From assembly GCF_000190535.1 (NCBI RefSeq), contig NC_015160.1:1302001-1366000 (forward strand): a stretch of 64,000 nucleotides of DNA, read 5' to 3'. The position numbers and the translations under genes are program-made. Origin of the DNA: Odoribacter splanchnicus DSM 20712 (GTDB lineage Bacteria > Bacteroidota > Bacteroidia > Bacteroidales > Marinifilaceae). The notes under the pieces are model-generated. The model was given only the letters and a program-made list of their open reading frames with translations. It was not told where the DNA came from and did no database searches. Each line of letters begins with the position of its first letter. Positions within the stretch are counted from its first letter, which is position 1. Shown piece by piece: positions 53,855-63,400 of this stretch.

Positions 53855-54565
53855 TTAATCCCAAACCATTAACCAAGGATTCCACCAATCAACCTTTGTA
53901 TAGTTGCCGCCATTCTTCTTGTCTCCTGGCACGCCTACTTTTGCACCATTATCTATCTGAAGGAAATAATAGTTTCTCCAGAACCAAGAACCAGTCTGTT
54001 TTGCACCATAAGCTAAAGTCCAATGTAATTGCCCACCAGAACCACACAATCTGATTGCAGGTTTCTTATAATGCTTTATTTGGTCATATGCAAAAAGATC
54101 TGCAAAGCACAGAGCTGGATTAATCCAGATTTTCCCATTGGAAGCAATAGGCATTGTCCACCCCATTTCTCCCGGAGTCATCGGTCTTCCGAAAAGACGC
54201 AAAGCAAAATTTAAAATACCAAACTCTCCAAATGAAGAAGCATTATTATAAAAGAAATCATATTTATCTTTGCCTTGATTTACATAAAGGATATATCCGC
54301 AAACCCAAGGACCACATGCACCACCTCTTCTGTAAGAATGCTTTCTGTCATCATACTTATCAATCCATTTTAAACTTTTATCGGTACGACTAAAGATTCT
54401 TCTAAATAATCGTCCAAAAAATTTACTTTCATTATTAAGTTCTTCATCGCTTGTCTCTAAGAGTTCTTGCTCATAAGCACTTAAAGTATTCCAATATGCT
54501 TTAGCTTCTTCTTCTGTTCTTGCTAAGCTGACTTCCATAGAGTCTTTTAACGCCTCCACAGTCAT
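53855..54565 (-). CDS. Papain-like cysteine peptidase (C10/C39-like), no own signal peptide
   Basis: 236 aa. After a charged helical start comes GGACGPWVCGYILYV with likely catalytic Cys84, then GSGGQLHWTLAYG with His181 and an Asp/Asn in FLQIDNGA (205-206). The order Cys, His, Asp/Asn is that of papain-type enzymes, and the surroundings recall C10 (streptopain) and C39. It lacks an export signal, while every neighbour is a lipoprotein. Its start overlaps the upstream stop as ATGA (54562-54565). It may be coupled to, or once fused with, the pro-domain-like lipoprotein upstream. Confidence 0.7.
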   Translation of the reverse strand: MTVEALKDSMEVSLARTEEEAKAYWNTLSAYEQELLETSDEELNNESKFFGRLFRRIFSRTDKSLKWIDKYDDRKHSYRRGGACGPWVCGYILYVNQGKDKYDFFYNNASSFGEFGILNFALRLFGRPMTPGEMGWTMPIASNGKIWINPALCFADLFAYDQIKHYKKPAIRLCGSGGQLHWTLAYGAKQTGSWFWRNYYFLQIDNGAKVGVPGDKKNGGNYTKVDWWNPWLMVWD

Positions 54566-55299
54566 ATTTTTCCATATTCGATCTCTTTATTAAGTTCTTC
54601 GTCTGCCACCACATAATCTGGTACTTTTTCAAAAGCACGTTGATCAGGTATTAATGTTGGAAGTATGTGAGTTTCCATGTGCTGGATAATCTCTTCACCT
54701 TCTAATTCTCTCATATTTTCCATGAGTACAGGAGTCCCATTATCAACTGATATAATTTGCTTGGGTGCTTTACCGCCCTTTGACCTGACTCCTACAAATT
54801 GTTCCCCTTTCCAATCCATAAAAATGGAAGGGTTGGAAGCATTGGATTTTGTTAAGAACTCATTATAATCAAAAACGCTGGAGTATACTCCGTTTATGAC
54901 ACTACTGTTTTTTCGGTTGGCATTGACACGTATTGTACCTATAGCATTGTTTTCCGAGTCAAATGCAATAAAATCATAAAACTTCGGCCAAGATTCCAAA
55001 TTGTATATTACTACAGGATTTGGTGCTAAATGATAGCCGTTCCAGGCCATATCTTGGACAAATCCCGTTTCATTCATTTCTAATAAGGTAATTTTTCTCG
55101 CTAATTCAAAATCAAGAACTTTTTTATTTTGAGCTAATGCCTTTAATTCAACAGAGTCAGCATAAGGAATGTAAAGCTCTTGACGTTTGTGATTACTTTC
55201 TATTGAAGAACCTAATATCTCTGGAGAGAGGTCTTCGTTGTTGCACGCAAAAAGTAAAATCACACAAAAGGGAATTGATAATAGCTCTCTTTTATTCAT
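54562..55299 (-). CDS. Lipoprotein resembling a C10-peptidase pro-domain, first gene of the operon
   Basis: 245 aa. Lipobox LLFAC (Cys19), then NNEDLSPE. The middle (VVIYNLESWPKFYDFIAFDS, NAIGTIRVNANRKNSSVING) has the look of the Spi/pro-domain of C10 peptidases: short strands ending in a stretch that occludes the active site. This is a fold-level guess. It is coupled to the peptidase gene by a 4-bp overlap. The pair could be a split pro-peptidase, or a peptidase with a separate inhibitor or chaperone. 55300-55517 upstream has no gene. Confidence 0.6.
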   Translation of the reverse strand: MNKRELLSIPFCVILLFACNNEDLSPEILGSSIESNHKRQELYIPYADSVELKALAQNKKVLDFELARKITLLEMNETGFVQDMAWNGYHLAPNPVVIYNLESWPKFYDFIAFDSENNAIGTIRVNANRKNSSVINGVYSSVFDYNEFLTKSNASNPSIFMDWKGEQFVGVRSKGGKAPKQIISVDNGTPVLMENMRELEGEEIIQHMETHILPTLIPDQRAFEKVPDYVVADEELNKEIEYGKI

Positions 55300-55517
55300 A
55301 GTATGTGAATTGAATATTGGTTACTCTGGTAAACATACGAAAAGTTTATAATCCTTCCAAGAAACCGCAGTACGTTGTACAGCACATTAAAATACTTTAT
55401 ACATATTTAACTATTTAGCACATGTTGCATATACAAAGCCGCTATTGGTTGCACAAGTTCTTCAAGCCTCTTCAAAAAAGAGTTAGCAAATTCTCTAACT
55501 AAAGGTTGGAGAATCTT

Positions 55518-55830
55518 CTATCGGCGAAGTGCTCTTATGAACTTATACACTGTCCAAAGGACAACAAAAGGAGCCGTAAAGAAACCACCTATGAGGTAAA
55601 GCAGGAACTTGAATACGTAATAGAAATTCCATTGCCCTGTCGTCCCTGCCGTCATCTTCCACGGCAGCACCTTGTTGATAAACACATATCCTGCCCAGAA
55701 AGCCATCAGAACATATCCCGACATCCACTGCATGTCGGGCATCCGTTTGGTGGTCATAAAGTCGAGTTTATAACCTATGACAAAGAATACGGTGTATAGG
55801 ATAAGGTAGTAGAGATTATCCCAGATGGCT
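55518..55830 (-). pseudogene. Membrane-protein fragment
   Basis: The minus-strand frame ending at 55518 has three hydrophobic helices (NLYYLILYTVFFVIGYKLDF, WMSGYVLMAFWAGYVFINKV, FKFLLYLIGGFFTAPFVVLW) and a basic tail RALRR. Before about 55840 the frame continues only as the antisense of the next fragment, so the gene has probably lost its front; a start within it at 55757 is possible. Family unknown. Confidence 0.4.
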
Positions 55831-56103
55831 CTGCGTGACACTCTGCACTTTGGCGATGTCGTCATTAGAAAACTATGCACGTTCAAGGATGTTTCCATTA
55901 AAGGTGAACTATATTCCCGTGAGTTTAACCGGCATTTCAAAACAGACAATGCAGTTTGTTCTCTCAAACAGAACACGGAGGGAAAATTTGAACTCAACAT
56001 AGACGGTATTTCGCACGTCAGTTGGTTCAGACGCAAGAAAGACGAGTTTATGGAAGCGTTGGGAATGCCTACAAAGAAACAAGATAGGAGTATTAAGCTG
56101 TAA
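55825..56103 (+). CDS. Small protein or 3' gene fragment, unknown
   Basis: 92 codons. From about residue 7 the sequence is protein-like (HFGDVVIRKLCTFKDVSIKG, NRHFKTDNAVCSLKQNTEGK, FRRKKDEFMEALGMPTKKQD). A strong terminator follows 9 bp after the stop, so the end is authentic. The first residues come from the junction with the membrane-protein fragment, so the start may be lost. No family is recognised. Confidence 0.4.
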   Translation: MALRDTLHFGDVVIRKLCTFKDVSIKGELYSREFNRHFKTDNAVCSLKQNTEGKFELNIDGISHVSWFRRKKDEFMEALGMPTKKQDRSIKL

Positions 56104-56111
56104 ATCATGAC

Positions 56112-56149
56112 AAATCCGTGATAGTTGAAGTTACATCACGGATTTTTTT
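56112..56149 (+). terminator. Terminator after the small protein gene
   Basis: AAATCCGTGAT (56112-56122) and ATCACGGATTT (56135-56145) form an 11-bp stem with a 12-nt loop, followed by a T-run to 56149. It insulates the next operon. Confidence 0.88.
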
Positions 56150-56150
56150 G

Positions 56151-56158
56151 TACTTTTG
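56151..56158 (+). promoter_or_regulatory. -7 box of the helicase operon
   Basis: TACTTTTG fits TAnnTTTG and lies directly after the terminator. A TTG at 56125-56127 gives a 23-nt spacer, slightly long. The transcript would start near 56165 and carry the folded leader at 56223-56339. Confidence 0.55.
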
Positions 56159-56222
56159 TACCGTGATTGAGGCAACTCTTTCCAAGACATAAGAAAAAAG
56201 AAGAAGCGTTATGCTTATCTTG

Positions 56223-56339
56223 TACTTGAAAACGTAGGAAATTTTCAAATTGGATACAAGGATAGCATAGTGGTTCTCACGCTATAGCTGGGCTGCTATT
56301 GTTACATCCGTATCCAAGGTTTCCTACGACCTTCAAGTA
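56223..56339 (+). ncRNA. Strongly folded leader or small RNA upstream of the helicase operon
   Basis: Three nested 8-bp perfect stems stack: TACTTGAA (56223-56230) with TTCAAGTA (56332-56339), GTAGGAAA (56234-56241) with TTTCCTAC (56320-56327), and TTGGATAC (56250-56257) with GTATCCAA (56310-56317). An apical ATAGCA (56262) pairs with TGCTAT (56294), and ATAGTG with CAC-CTAT closes a top hairpin. The chance of this by composition is low. It ends 75 bp before the lipoprotein gene. It could be a riboswitch-like leader, a stable RNA or a single-strand recombination site; no known class is recognised. Confidence 0.6.
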
Positions 56340-56414
56340 AGAGTGTGGCATACAGTTCCACGCTTCGTGATTTAACCCATCCTTTGTGGAAGCTGGAGGA
56401 TAAATGTGTAGTGT

Positions 56415-56912
56415 ATGAACGCAATTAAAAATTGGCTATTAGTTATTTGCACCATTCTATTAGCAAATGGGTGTGCACCACTTCGAACACCTGTAATAGT
56501 AAGGAATGCTCCTATTGAAATGTATAAATACGCATACATTTCTCCGACAAAGGAATTGACATCAAGCACAGGAGGTACATATGGAGGTCAATATGGTATC
56601 TATGGCTCTTCAACAACCAAAAGTGTTAATCCGAGTGATGTGATAGCAGGAATATTGATAAAACAGGGGTATATTATATTGCCTGAACTCAAATCCGAAT
56701 TAGCGAATGAAACCTTAATCGTCAATTATGGCGAGAGTGGTAGGCGTAACAGAGGTTTAGGCTATACAATAGAAGTAACCATACAATTTAGTTCTGCAAA
56801 AACCAATGAAATGATATGTTCTTGCACAGCAGAGGGACAAGGAGAAACAGAAGCTGATGATATTCGCCAAGCTATCAGACGAGCATTATCAAGTTTATTT
56901 CCTGAAAAATAA
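56415..56912 (+). CDS. Lipoprotein, first gene of the helicase operon
   Basis: 165 aa. Lipobox ILLANGC (Cys20), then APLRTPVIV. A Gly/Ser/Tyr-rich segment (SSTGGTYGGQYGIYGSSTTK) is followed by an alpha/beta domain (VIAGILIKQGYIILPELKSE, GYTIEVTIQFSSAKTNEMIC, then CSCTAEGQGETEADDIRQAI). The last part resembles outer-membrane lipoproteins in which a small domain ends in a helix (RRALSSLFPEK). Function unknown. It is 31 bp before the secreted protein gene. Confidence 0.65.
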   Translation: MNAIKNWLLVICTILLANGCAPLRTPVIVRNAPIEMYKYAYISPTKELTSSTGGTYGGQYGIYGSSTTKSVNPSDVIAGILIKQGYIILPELKSELANETLIVNYGESGRRNRGLGYTIEVTIQFSSAKTNEMICSCTAEGQGETEADDIRQAIRRALSSLFPEK

Positions 56913-56943
56913 AATCAATTAATAACCAATAATACAATAGATT

Positions 56944-57603
56944 ATGAAGAAGTTTATAGCATTGTTTGCATTGATGGTTATTACGTTGGCATCATATGCT
57001 CAAGTTTATAAAATGTATAATACGCGAAACTATCATAACCAGCTTCGTTTAAATACGATGACAGGTGAAGTACAGCAAATTCAGGATGATGGTCAGTCTT
57101 GGATTGTTTGCAGTGCAAGAGAAATATCAGGGGATAAGGAAAGTAGGTTTCGTCTTTATGAAACACAAAATATGTGGACTTTCATAATGCTTGATACATA
57201 TACAGGTAAAAATTGGCAAGTTCAATTTAGTGTAAAAGGTGAAGATTATATGTTTGCTGCCCCAATCAATATCTTCTCTCTTGCATATCCAGAAACAACT
57301 TCAAATTGGACTAATAGGTTTCAGATGTTTGCCACCCAAAACATGTGGACTTTCATACTGTTAGATTCGTATAATGGACGACTATGGCAAGTCCAATATA
57401 GTGCACAAGATTTAGATAATCTATTTTGCATACCTATAAACAAGTACGAATTAGTATCTGATAACGAAAATTGTATATTCTCTATTCAACCATTGACAAG
57501 CATGTATCAATACTATCTCATAAATGATAGAACAGGTGATATGTGGAAATTCCAATGGAGTACCAAGGGGGATGATTATAGGTGGATTGAAAAATTTAAA
57601 TAG
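56944..57603 (+). CDS. Secreted protein of four internal beta repeats
   Basis: 219 aa. Signal peptide 1-19 (ending ASYAQ). Four units of about 50-55 residues share a core: MWTFIMLDTYTGKNWQVQFS, MWTFILLDSYNGRLWQVQYS and YYLINDRTGDMWKFQWS, plus a worn first copy (QLRLNTMTGEVQQIQ). The Thr/Asp-Gly-x-x-W-Q-V-Q turn recalls small beta-propeller blades or lectin-like repeats. It is followed 15 bp later by the helicase gene, so they are co-transcribed. A ligand-binding role is inferred from the repeats. Confidence 0.7.
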   Translation: MKKFIALFALMVITLASYAQVYKMYNTRNYHNQLRLNTMTGEVQQIQDDGQSWIVCSAREISGDKESRFRLYETQNMWTFIMLDTYTGKNWQVQFSVKGEDYMFAAPINIFSLAYPETTSNWTNRFQMFATQNMWTFILLDSYNGRLWQVQYSAQDLDNLFCIPINKYELVSDNENCIFSIQPLTSMYQYYLINDRTGDMWKFQWSTKGDDYRWIEKFK

Positions 57604-57618
57604 TTATCATCCTCTGAT

Positions 57619-60237
57619 ATGCAGTTGGTTTTACTTATAGTTGTGGTTTCTCTTGTTGCTATTTCTGTTATTGCAATAGTCACAATACGAATACGCCTAA
57701 AAAACAAGTCCAAGGAACTTTCAGAAAAGTTAAACCACATATCTTCTTATAGTAATAAATCCAATTATGAGCAAGCAAAAGAGAGATTGTCGGCATTAAA
57801 TAACGAAGCATTTATTGATATTCCGACCGACCTTAATAATGTTTTTTCATGTAAGATAATCTCTGCAACGCAAGAAAAGGATTTCACAAATCATTATATA
57901 CCATATTTTCAAGAGGCGCATTCATTAGTCAAGAGACTTGAAGCCTTCAATATCACTCCATCTGTAGCAATCTCAAACCTAATTCGTGACTTTGGAAATA
58001 TCAATAAGATTGTCGAGCAACATAATGATGCGGTTATAAATTCTTTACTTGATACACATAAAGAATTTTTCGACCATTGTTTGAAATATCCATTGGATAA
58101 GCAGCAAAGACGCTCAATCGTTTCAGAAGAAGATAATTGCTTGGTTGTTAGTAGCGCAGGTAGTGGAAAGACCTCTTCTATTGTTGGAAAAGTCAAGTAT
58201 CTAACAGAAATAAAAGGCATTGTACCTCATAGAATCTTACTCATTAGTTACACGAACAAAGCAGCAGCCGAACTTACGGAAAGAATGGCTACTGATGGTT
58301 TGAAAGGTTATACATTTCACAAATTAGCCATTGATATTATCGGAAAAGCGACAGGTACAAAGCCATCTATTTGCGATAATACAGATTCTTTGTTTATAGA
58401 TATTTATCACACTCTATTAGAGAATAAGGCTTTTAAGAATAGCGTAGTAGAATATTTCATTGATTACCAATCTAATGAAGCGGATTGGGAACAGCGCAAG
58501 AATGAAAGGCGAGAAAAGTTGTCGGAACAAAAAAACGTGCAGCTAAAAGCGATGTTTCCCGATATGGATGGTCGGGCTATATATGTGAGAAGTGAACAGG
58601 AGCAAAAGATATGCTTTGTCTTATCATCACTTGGAGTAAAATTCAGATATGAAGAGCCATACGAACATCAATTAGCAGATGAAATGCATTCTCAATATCG
58701 CCCCGATTTCTCAATATATTTTGAGCAAGCAGGAGTAATCAAACGCATCTATTTGGAACATTTTGGAGTTGATGAACATAGTCTTGTGCCCGCTTGGTTT
58801 GCAAAAGACAAAAATATAACATACGAAGAAGCCAATCAAAAATATAATGATGGCATAACTTGGAAGAAAGCAGCTCATGAGAAATTTGGCACTCAACTTT
58901 TAGTAACATCAAGTGCAGATTTCCATTACTCTGATATAAGGGGGAAACTCCGAAAATTATTAGATGACGCAGGTGTACCAATTCAAGAGAAAACAGATGA
59001 AGAATTATATGATTTGGTTTTACCAAAAGGTAGTAAGCAAGAAAAGGCATTTATACGACTTGCTGTTACTTTCGTGACATTAGTAAAATCAAGTTGTAAA
59101 TCAGTTAAAGAAGTTCTGAAACAAGCAAAGAATGCAGATGATGAGCGAAGTGTTTTTATTATCAAGAATATATTTCAACCTGTATATGAGCGCTATATAA
59201 GTGCATTAAGCGATAGTAATCAAATTGATTTTACCGATGCGATTCTTCAAGCCACGGAAATATGTCGTACTTCGCACCTTGTCGAGTATGACTATATCAT
59301 TGTGGACGAGTTTCAAGATATATCAGTTGACCGCTACAATTTCTTGAAAGTATTACGAGACGGAAATCCACCTGCAAAGTTGTATTGCGTGGGTGATGAT
59401 TGGCAATCCATATATCGTTTTTCGGGAAGTGATATGGCTCTTTTTAATCAATTTCCCGAATACTTTGGAGCAACGGAGATAAACAAAATTGAAACTACGT
59501 ACAGATTTGGAGAACCTTTGGTTTCGTTGTCCTCTCACTTCATACAGCGCAATAAAGCCCAAATACAAAAAGATATACACTCGTTCAGTTCTGAAATGAA
59601 AACAGAGTTGGAGTTCTATTCTTACGATAGGCGAGATTATTGCAATACGATAGGACAACTTGTGGCATCTATTCCAAAAAACAAATCTATATTTTTGTTG
59701 GGGCGTTATTCATTTGATGATTATTACCTTTCTTTTATGTATCAATCCATTAAAGAGGGTAATAGGTTCTTTTACGTAATAGGAGAACGAAAAATCGAGT
59801 TTTTGACCGTACATAAATCAAAAGGTCTTGAAGCCGATTATGTAATACTTTTGCAATGTAATAAAGATACGTATGGCTTCCCTTCTCTTGTGAGTGATGA
59901 CCCTGTGCTTAAATATGTACTCACTAAAAGCGACCAATTTCCATATGGAGAAGAGCGTAGATTGTTTTATGTGGCAATAACAAGGGCAAAGATGAAAACC
60001 CTTGTGCTATATGACAAGCGTTTCCCTTCTGTATTTGTAGATGAGTTCTTACATCCCGAAAGGGTTTCAGAAGAAAACTACGTAAAGCACCCTAATGCCA
60101 ATAAAAGATGGACAAGAGGAGCAGACCAATTTTTATTGAAATTGCATGATGAGGGTAAAAGTGTGAAATATATAGCAGCCAAAATGGGCAGAAGCCAAAC
60201 TTCAATCGTAATGAGATTAAACAAACTTACCCAATAG
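57619..60237 (+). CDS. UvrD/Rep-type helicase with N-terminal membrane anchor and inserted nuclease-like motif
   Basis: 872 aa. Residues 3-24 are a strong membrane helix (LVLLIVVVSLVAISVIAIVT). Superfamily 1A helicase motifs are complete: Walker A SSAGSGKT (178-185), ISYTNKAAAEL (209-219), VDEFQD (562-567), VGDDWQSIYRFSGSD (591-605), TYRF (627-630), TVHKSKGLEADY (730-741) and LFYVAITRAK (782-791). Between motifs Ia and II an insertion carries QYRPDFSIYF (Asp363) and IYLEHFG (Glu380), a PD-(D/E)XK-like pattern seen in helicase-IV relatives. The C-terminus (about 838-872) is a helix-turn-helix-like end. Membrane anchoring is unusual and suggests defence or DNA-uptake surveillance rather than repair. 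Confidence 0.85.
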   Translation: MQLVLLIVVVSLVAISVIAIVTIRIRLKNKSKELSEKLNHISSYSNKSNYEQAKERLSALNNEAFIDIPTDLNNVFSCKIISATQEKDFTNHYIPYFQEAHSLVKRLEAFNITPSVAISNLIRDFGNINKIVEQHNDAVINSLLDTHKEFFDHCLKYPLDKQQRRSIVSEEDNCLVVSSAGSGKTSSIVGKVKYLTEIKGIVPHRILLISYTNKAAAELTERMATDGLKGYTFHKLAIDIIGKATGTKPSICDNTDSLFIDIYHTLLENKAFKNSVVEYFIDYQSNEADWEQRKNERREKLSEQKNVQLKAMFPDMDGRAIYVRSEQEQKICFVLSSLGVKFRYEEPYEHQLADEMHSQYRPDFSIYFEQAGVIKRIYLEHFGVDEHSLVPAWFAKDKNITYEEANQKYNDGITWKKAAHEKFGTQLLVTSSADFHYSDIRGKLRKLLDDAGVPIQEKTDEELYDLVLPKGSKQEKAFIRLAVTFVTLVKSSCKSVKEVLKQAKNADDERSVFIIKNIFQPVYERYISALSDSNQIDFTDAILQATEICRTSHLVEYDYIIVDEFQDISVDRYNFLKVLRDGNPPAKLYCVGDDWQSIYRFSGSDMALFNQFPEYFGATEINKIETTYRFGEPLVSLSSHFIQRNKAQIQKDIHSFSSEMKTELEFYSYDRRDYCNTIGQLVASIPKNKSIFLLGRYSFDDYYLSFMYQSIKEGNRFFYVIGERKIEFLTVHKSKGLEADYVILLQCNKDTYGFPSLVSDDPVLKYVLTKSDQFPYGEERRLFYVAITRAKMKTLVLYDKRFPSVFVDEFLHPERVSEENYVKHPNANKRWTRGADQFLLKLHDEGKSVKYIAAKMGRSQTSIVMRLNKLTQ

Positions 60238-60262
60238 TCGGTATTTTATTTATTCTTCAATA

Positions 60263-60292
60263 TTGCATGTATTGGATATTTCCTTACCTTTG
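60263..60292 (+). promoter_or_regulatory. Canonical promoter pointing into the truncated susC
   Basis: TTG (60263-60265), a 19-nt spacer and TACCTTTG (60285-60292) match the consensus exactly. No gene on this strand follows before the susC remnant, which runs the other way. So it has lost its gene, or it drives RNA antisense to susC. Confidence 0.7.
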
Positions 60293-60364
60293 CATCAGAA
60301 ACGAGTTATTTGACAGCATAGCACCGCAAAACGCTGAAAATCGCACGGTTGCCAATTCGTTACT

Positions 60365-60405
60365 ATTATTTCTCAAATGCTCCGTTAAATGTTTATTTCT
60401 CAAAT
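60365..60405. repeat. Short direct repeat at the island edge
   Basis: TATTTCTCAAATG occurs twice about 25 bp apart, next to the point where susC similarity ends (about 60430). Such a repeat could mark a recombination end; no integrase is present to support this. Confidence 0.4.
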
Positions 60406-63400
60406 GGTTGTGCCAAACCGTTGAAAATCTAAAATATAATCTGGCTTGTTTTTCATCACGTCATCATATCCCAGTTCCGTAGAACGAAGTAATTGTTCGT
60501 CAAGATTATATATTTTTCCACCATAAGTAAAAGAGAATTGCCCGAAAAGCGACAAGTTTTTCCAAGAGACACCGAGGTTCAGTCCACCGGTAAACTTAGG
60601 GGTAAGATTGTCTATAATCACCTTATCGGCAGCGTCAATGCTTCCGTTTCCACTAACGTCGTCATAGATAATATCTCCCCGTTCATCCAAGCCAAGAGCT
60701 CTATACATTTCCAAAGCTCCGAACGATTGTCCAATTTTCAAACGTGGACGCGGCGTATTGCCCCCACCGTAATAAGCACTCGAATAAGCCCAATTATCAA
60801 CCGGAAGATCTATCACCTTGCTACGGTTAATGTTCATATTGATACCTGCGGTAAGCCCCCAATCCTTTGTAAAATGATGTTGGAAATTCAAAGCAAGGTC
60901 AACACCACTATTGCGAATGGTGCCGGCATTAATTTTACGGGAAGTATAACCACCGGTACTTGAAGGCAGCGGTTCGGAATTCATCATACCGCTTGTCCTT
61001 TTCAGGTACCATTCGGCTATCAACGTAAGACGATTTTGGAACAAAGCAAGGTCAACCCCCACATCCACCTGATTGGTTTTCTCCCACTGGAGATCGGGAT
61101 TACCTAATGTACTAGCCACACTCAAAGCAGGTTTTCCCCAATAGATATCACTGGACAACCGGTCATAACAATCGGCCATGGAGACATTCGTAATGCTACC
61201 TGTCATACCATAGCTGGTACGCAGTTTAAGAAGGTTGATGACATGCTGCCTGGACATAAAAGCTTCATCGGAAATCACCCATCCTGCAGAGACAGCCGGG
61301 AAATTGCTATAACGGTTTTCCTTGGCCAGTTTGGACGTTCCGTCACGACGAATACTAAAACCTAACAAATATTTACGGTTATAAGATAAATTGGCACGGA
61401 AAAAATAAGATTCTGAACGTTCCGTCCAACGAGTATTACCCGAGATATTCCAATCTGCCCACAAGTATTCTGAACCGTTCGCCGGCCCTTCAAGACCTGG
61501 GATATCAGGAAAACCACCAATGTCCATAACATAGCTTTTAGAGTAATTCTCATTATACTCATATCCCAAAGTAGCAGCAATATTCAGTTTCTGTATGTCC
61601 ACATTATAATTCAAGAAAGAGTTGGCAGTAATACTATGACCATCATAGTCTATTCCATCATATGTTTTGGGGCCATTGAACGATTCGTACCGTCGGTTGT
61701 TTATTGTACCCGCCAGACGTGAAGTCCATACCAATCCTTTTATAAGATTGATGTCTACACCAAAGTTCCCGGTCGTATTAACGATCTTTTCCTTATTGTT
61801 ATTGTCAGTCAATGCCAATACCGGATGATCCTGGTATCCGAAATACCAGTCCCATCGGCCGTCTTCATCATAAAGGGGTTCTTCGGGGGTATCGGGACGG
61901 ATTTCTCCCATACGCAAGACATCTGCCGAAGAAGTATATCTTTTTTTGACCGATTGAGTAACCGAAATATCAGCACTAAGTTTCAGCCATTTATAGACTT
62001 GGCTAGTCAAAGCCAATTTGGTATTCAGACGAGAATAGTCGCCTTTTCCAATCGTATTCTCTTCAGCAGTACGTCCCACAGAGAAATAATAGGTAGTTTT
62101 GTCATTTCCACCATTAAGGCTCAGGTGAATATCACTCTTCGCAGCGCTGTTAGGAATCACATAATCCAGCCAATCCACCTCTTGCTTACCCATATTAAGC
62201 GTATTCATTTGAGCCCGCCACGTGGCAATTTCCTCTTGCAAAGTAGCTTGTTCTCCTGCAGAAAGGCCTCCGGCCGCCAACTGCGATCGAATGTCGGCTA
62301 TACGGTTTTCACGTCCTTCACGAAATACCATCTCGTATTCCTCCGCATTCAACATACGATAGTTGAACGGCGTGGAAGCCCAACCGTAATAAGCGGATAA
62401 ATTAACGACAGGCTTACTGTTGAACTTTCCTTTTTTCGTTGTAATCAGAATGACACCCATGGCTCCTCGCGAACCATACATAGCCGATGAAGCAGCATCT
62501 TTCAACACTTCTATCGATTCAATATCTTGGGGAGCGATGTTGTTCAGATTAAAATTAGACGTTCCATCAACAATCATTCCATCGATCACAATAAGAGGTT
62601 GCACACTAAGATTACTACTTTGGTGTCCTCTAATCACAAATTCAGGATTCGCACCGGCATCTCCACTCAACTTTCGTACCCATAATCCTGATACCCGTCC
62701 CTGCAAACCTGTTATGACATTGCCCACTTGGGATTCCTGCGGTTTAAAGTCATCCACGGAAGCAATGGAACCGGTAACATTACGCTTCAACTGAGTTCCG
62801 TATGCTACCACCACCACCTCATCCATCTCCCTGGCATCTTCCTCCATAACCACCGTCAAAGGTTTCGCATCATTCACCTTGATTTCTCTGGTTTTCATCC
62901 CGACAAACGAAAAAATCAGAACATGTTCCGTATTGCCCGGCAAAGTCAGACGAAAATTTCCATCCGCATCGGTCACTCCCCCCAATTGCGTACCTTTCAG
63001 CAAAATCGTCACTCCGGGTAAAGGCATTCCACCCTTATCCTTTACCAAACCGGTCACGACAAGTTTTTCCCCAACCTTTTGAGGAGAAACCAGTTTCGGA
63101 GAAATGATAATGACATCATCCTCCAGCCGATACCACAAACCGGTATTTTTCAGACATTCTGCCAGAATATCGCTCAAATCCCGGTCTTCCAGCTGTACGC
63201 TGACTTTTCCCACATGACGGAGTTCATTACTGCTGTACATGAACTCATACCCGGACAACCGGGTTATTTCCTGGAAAACTTCAGGCAAAGTCTTATTCTT
63301 TGCATCCAAGGTTAAGCGGATCTGAGAATGCGTCCGGGCAGATAGCGTTGACAATCCCAGAATCAGCATGCAAACACAAATTTTCATAGTTAAATACATT

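Noticed and set aside
56223..56339. Integron attC site or retron RNA
   Set aside because: No GTTRRRY-type core, no integron integrase and no reverse transcriptase nearby; the fold alone is not enough.
50903..60460. Integrative conjugative element
   Set aside because: No integrase, relaxase or tra genes identified; the region is foreign-looking but no mobility gene supports the claim.
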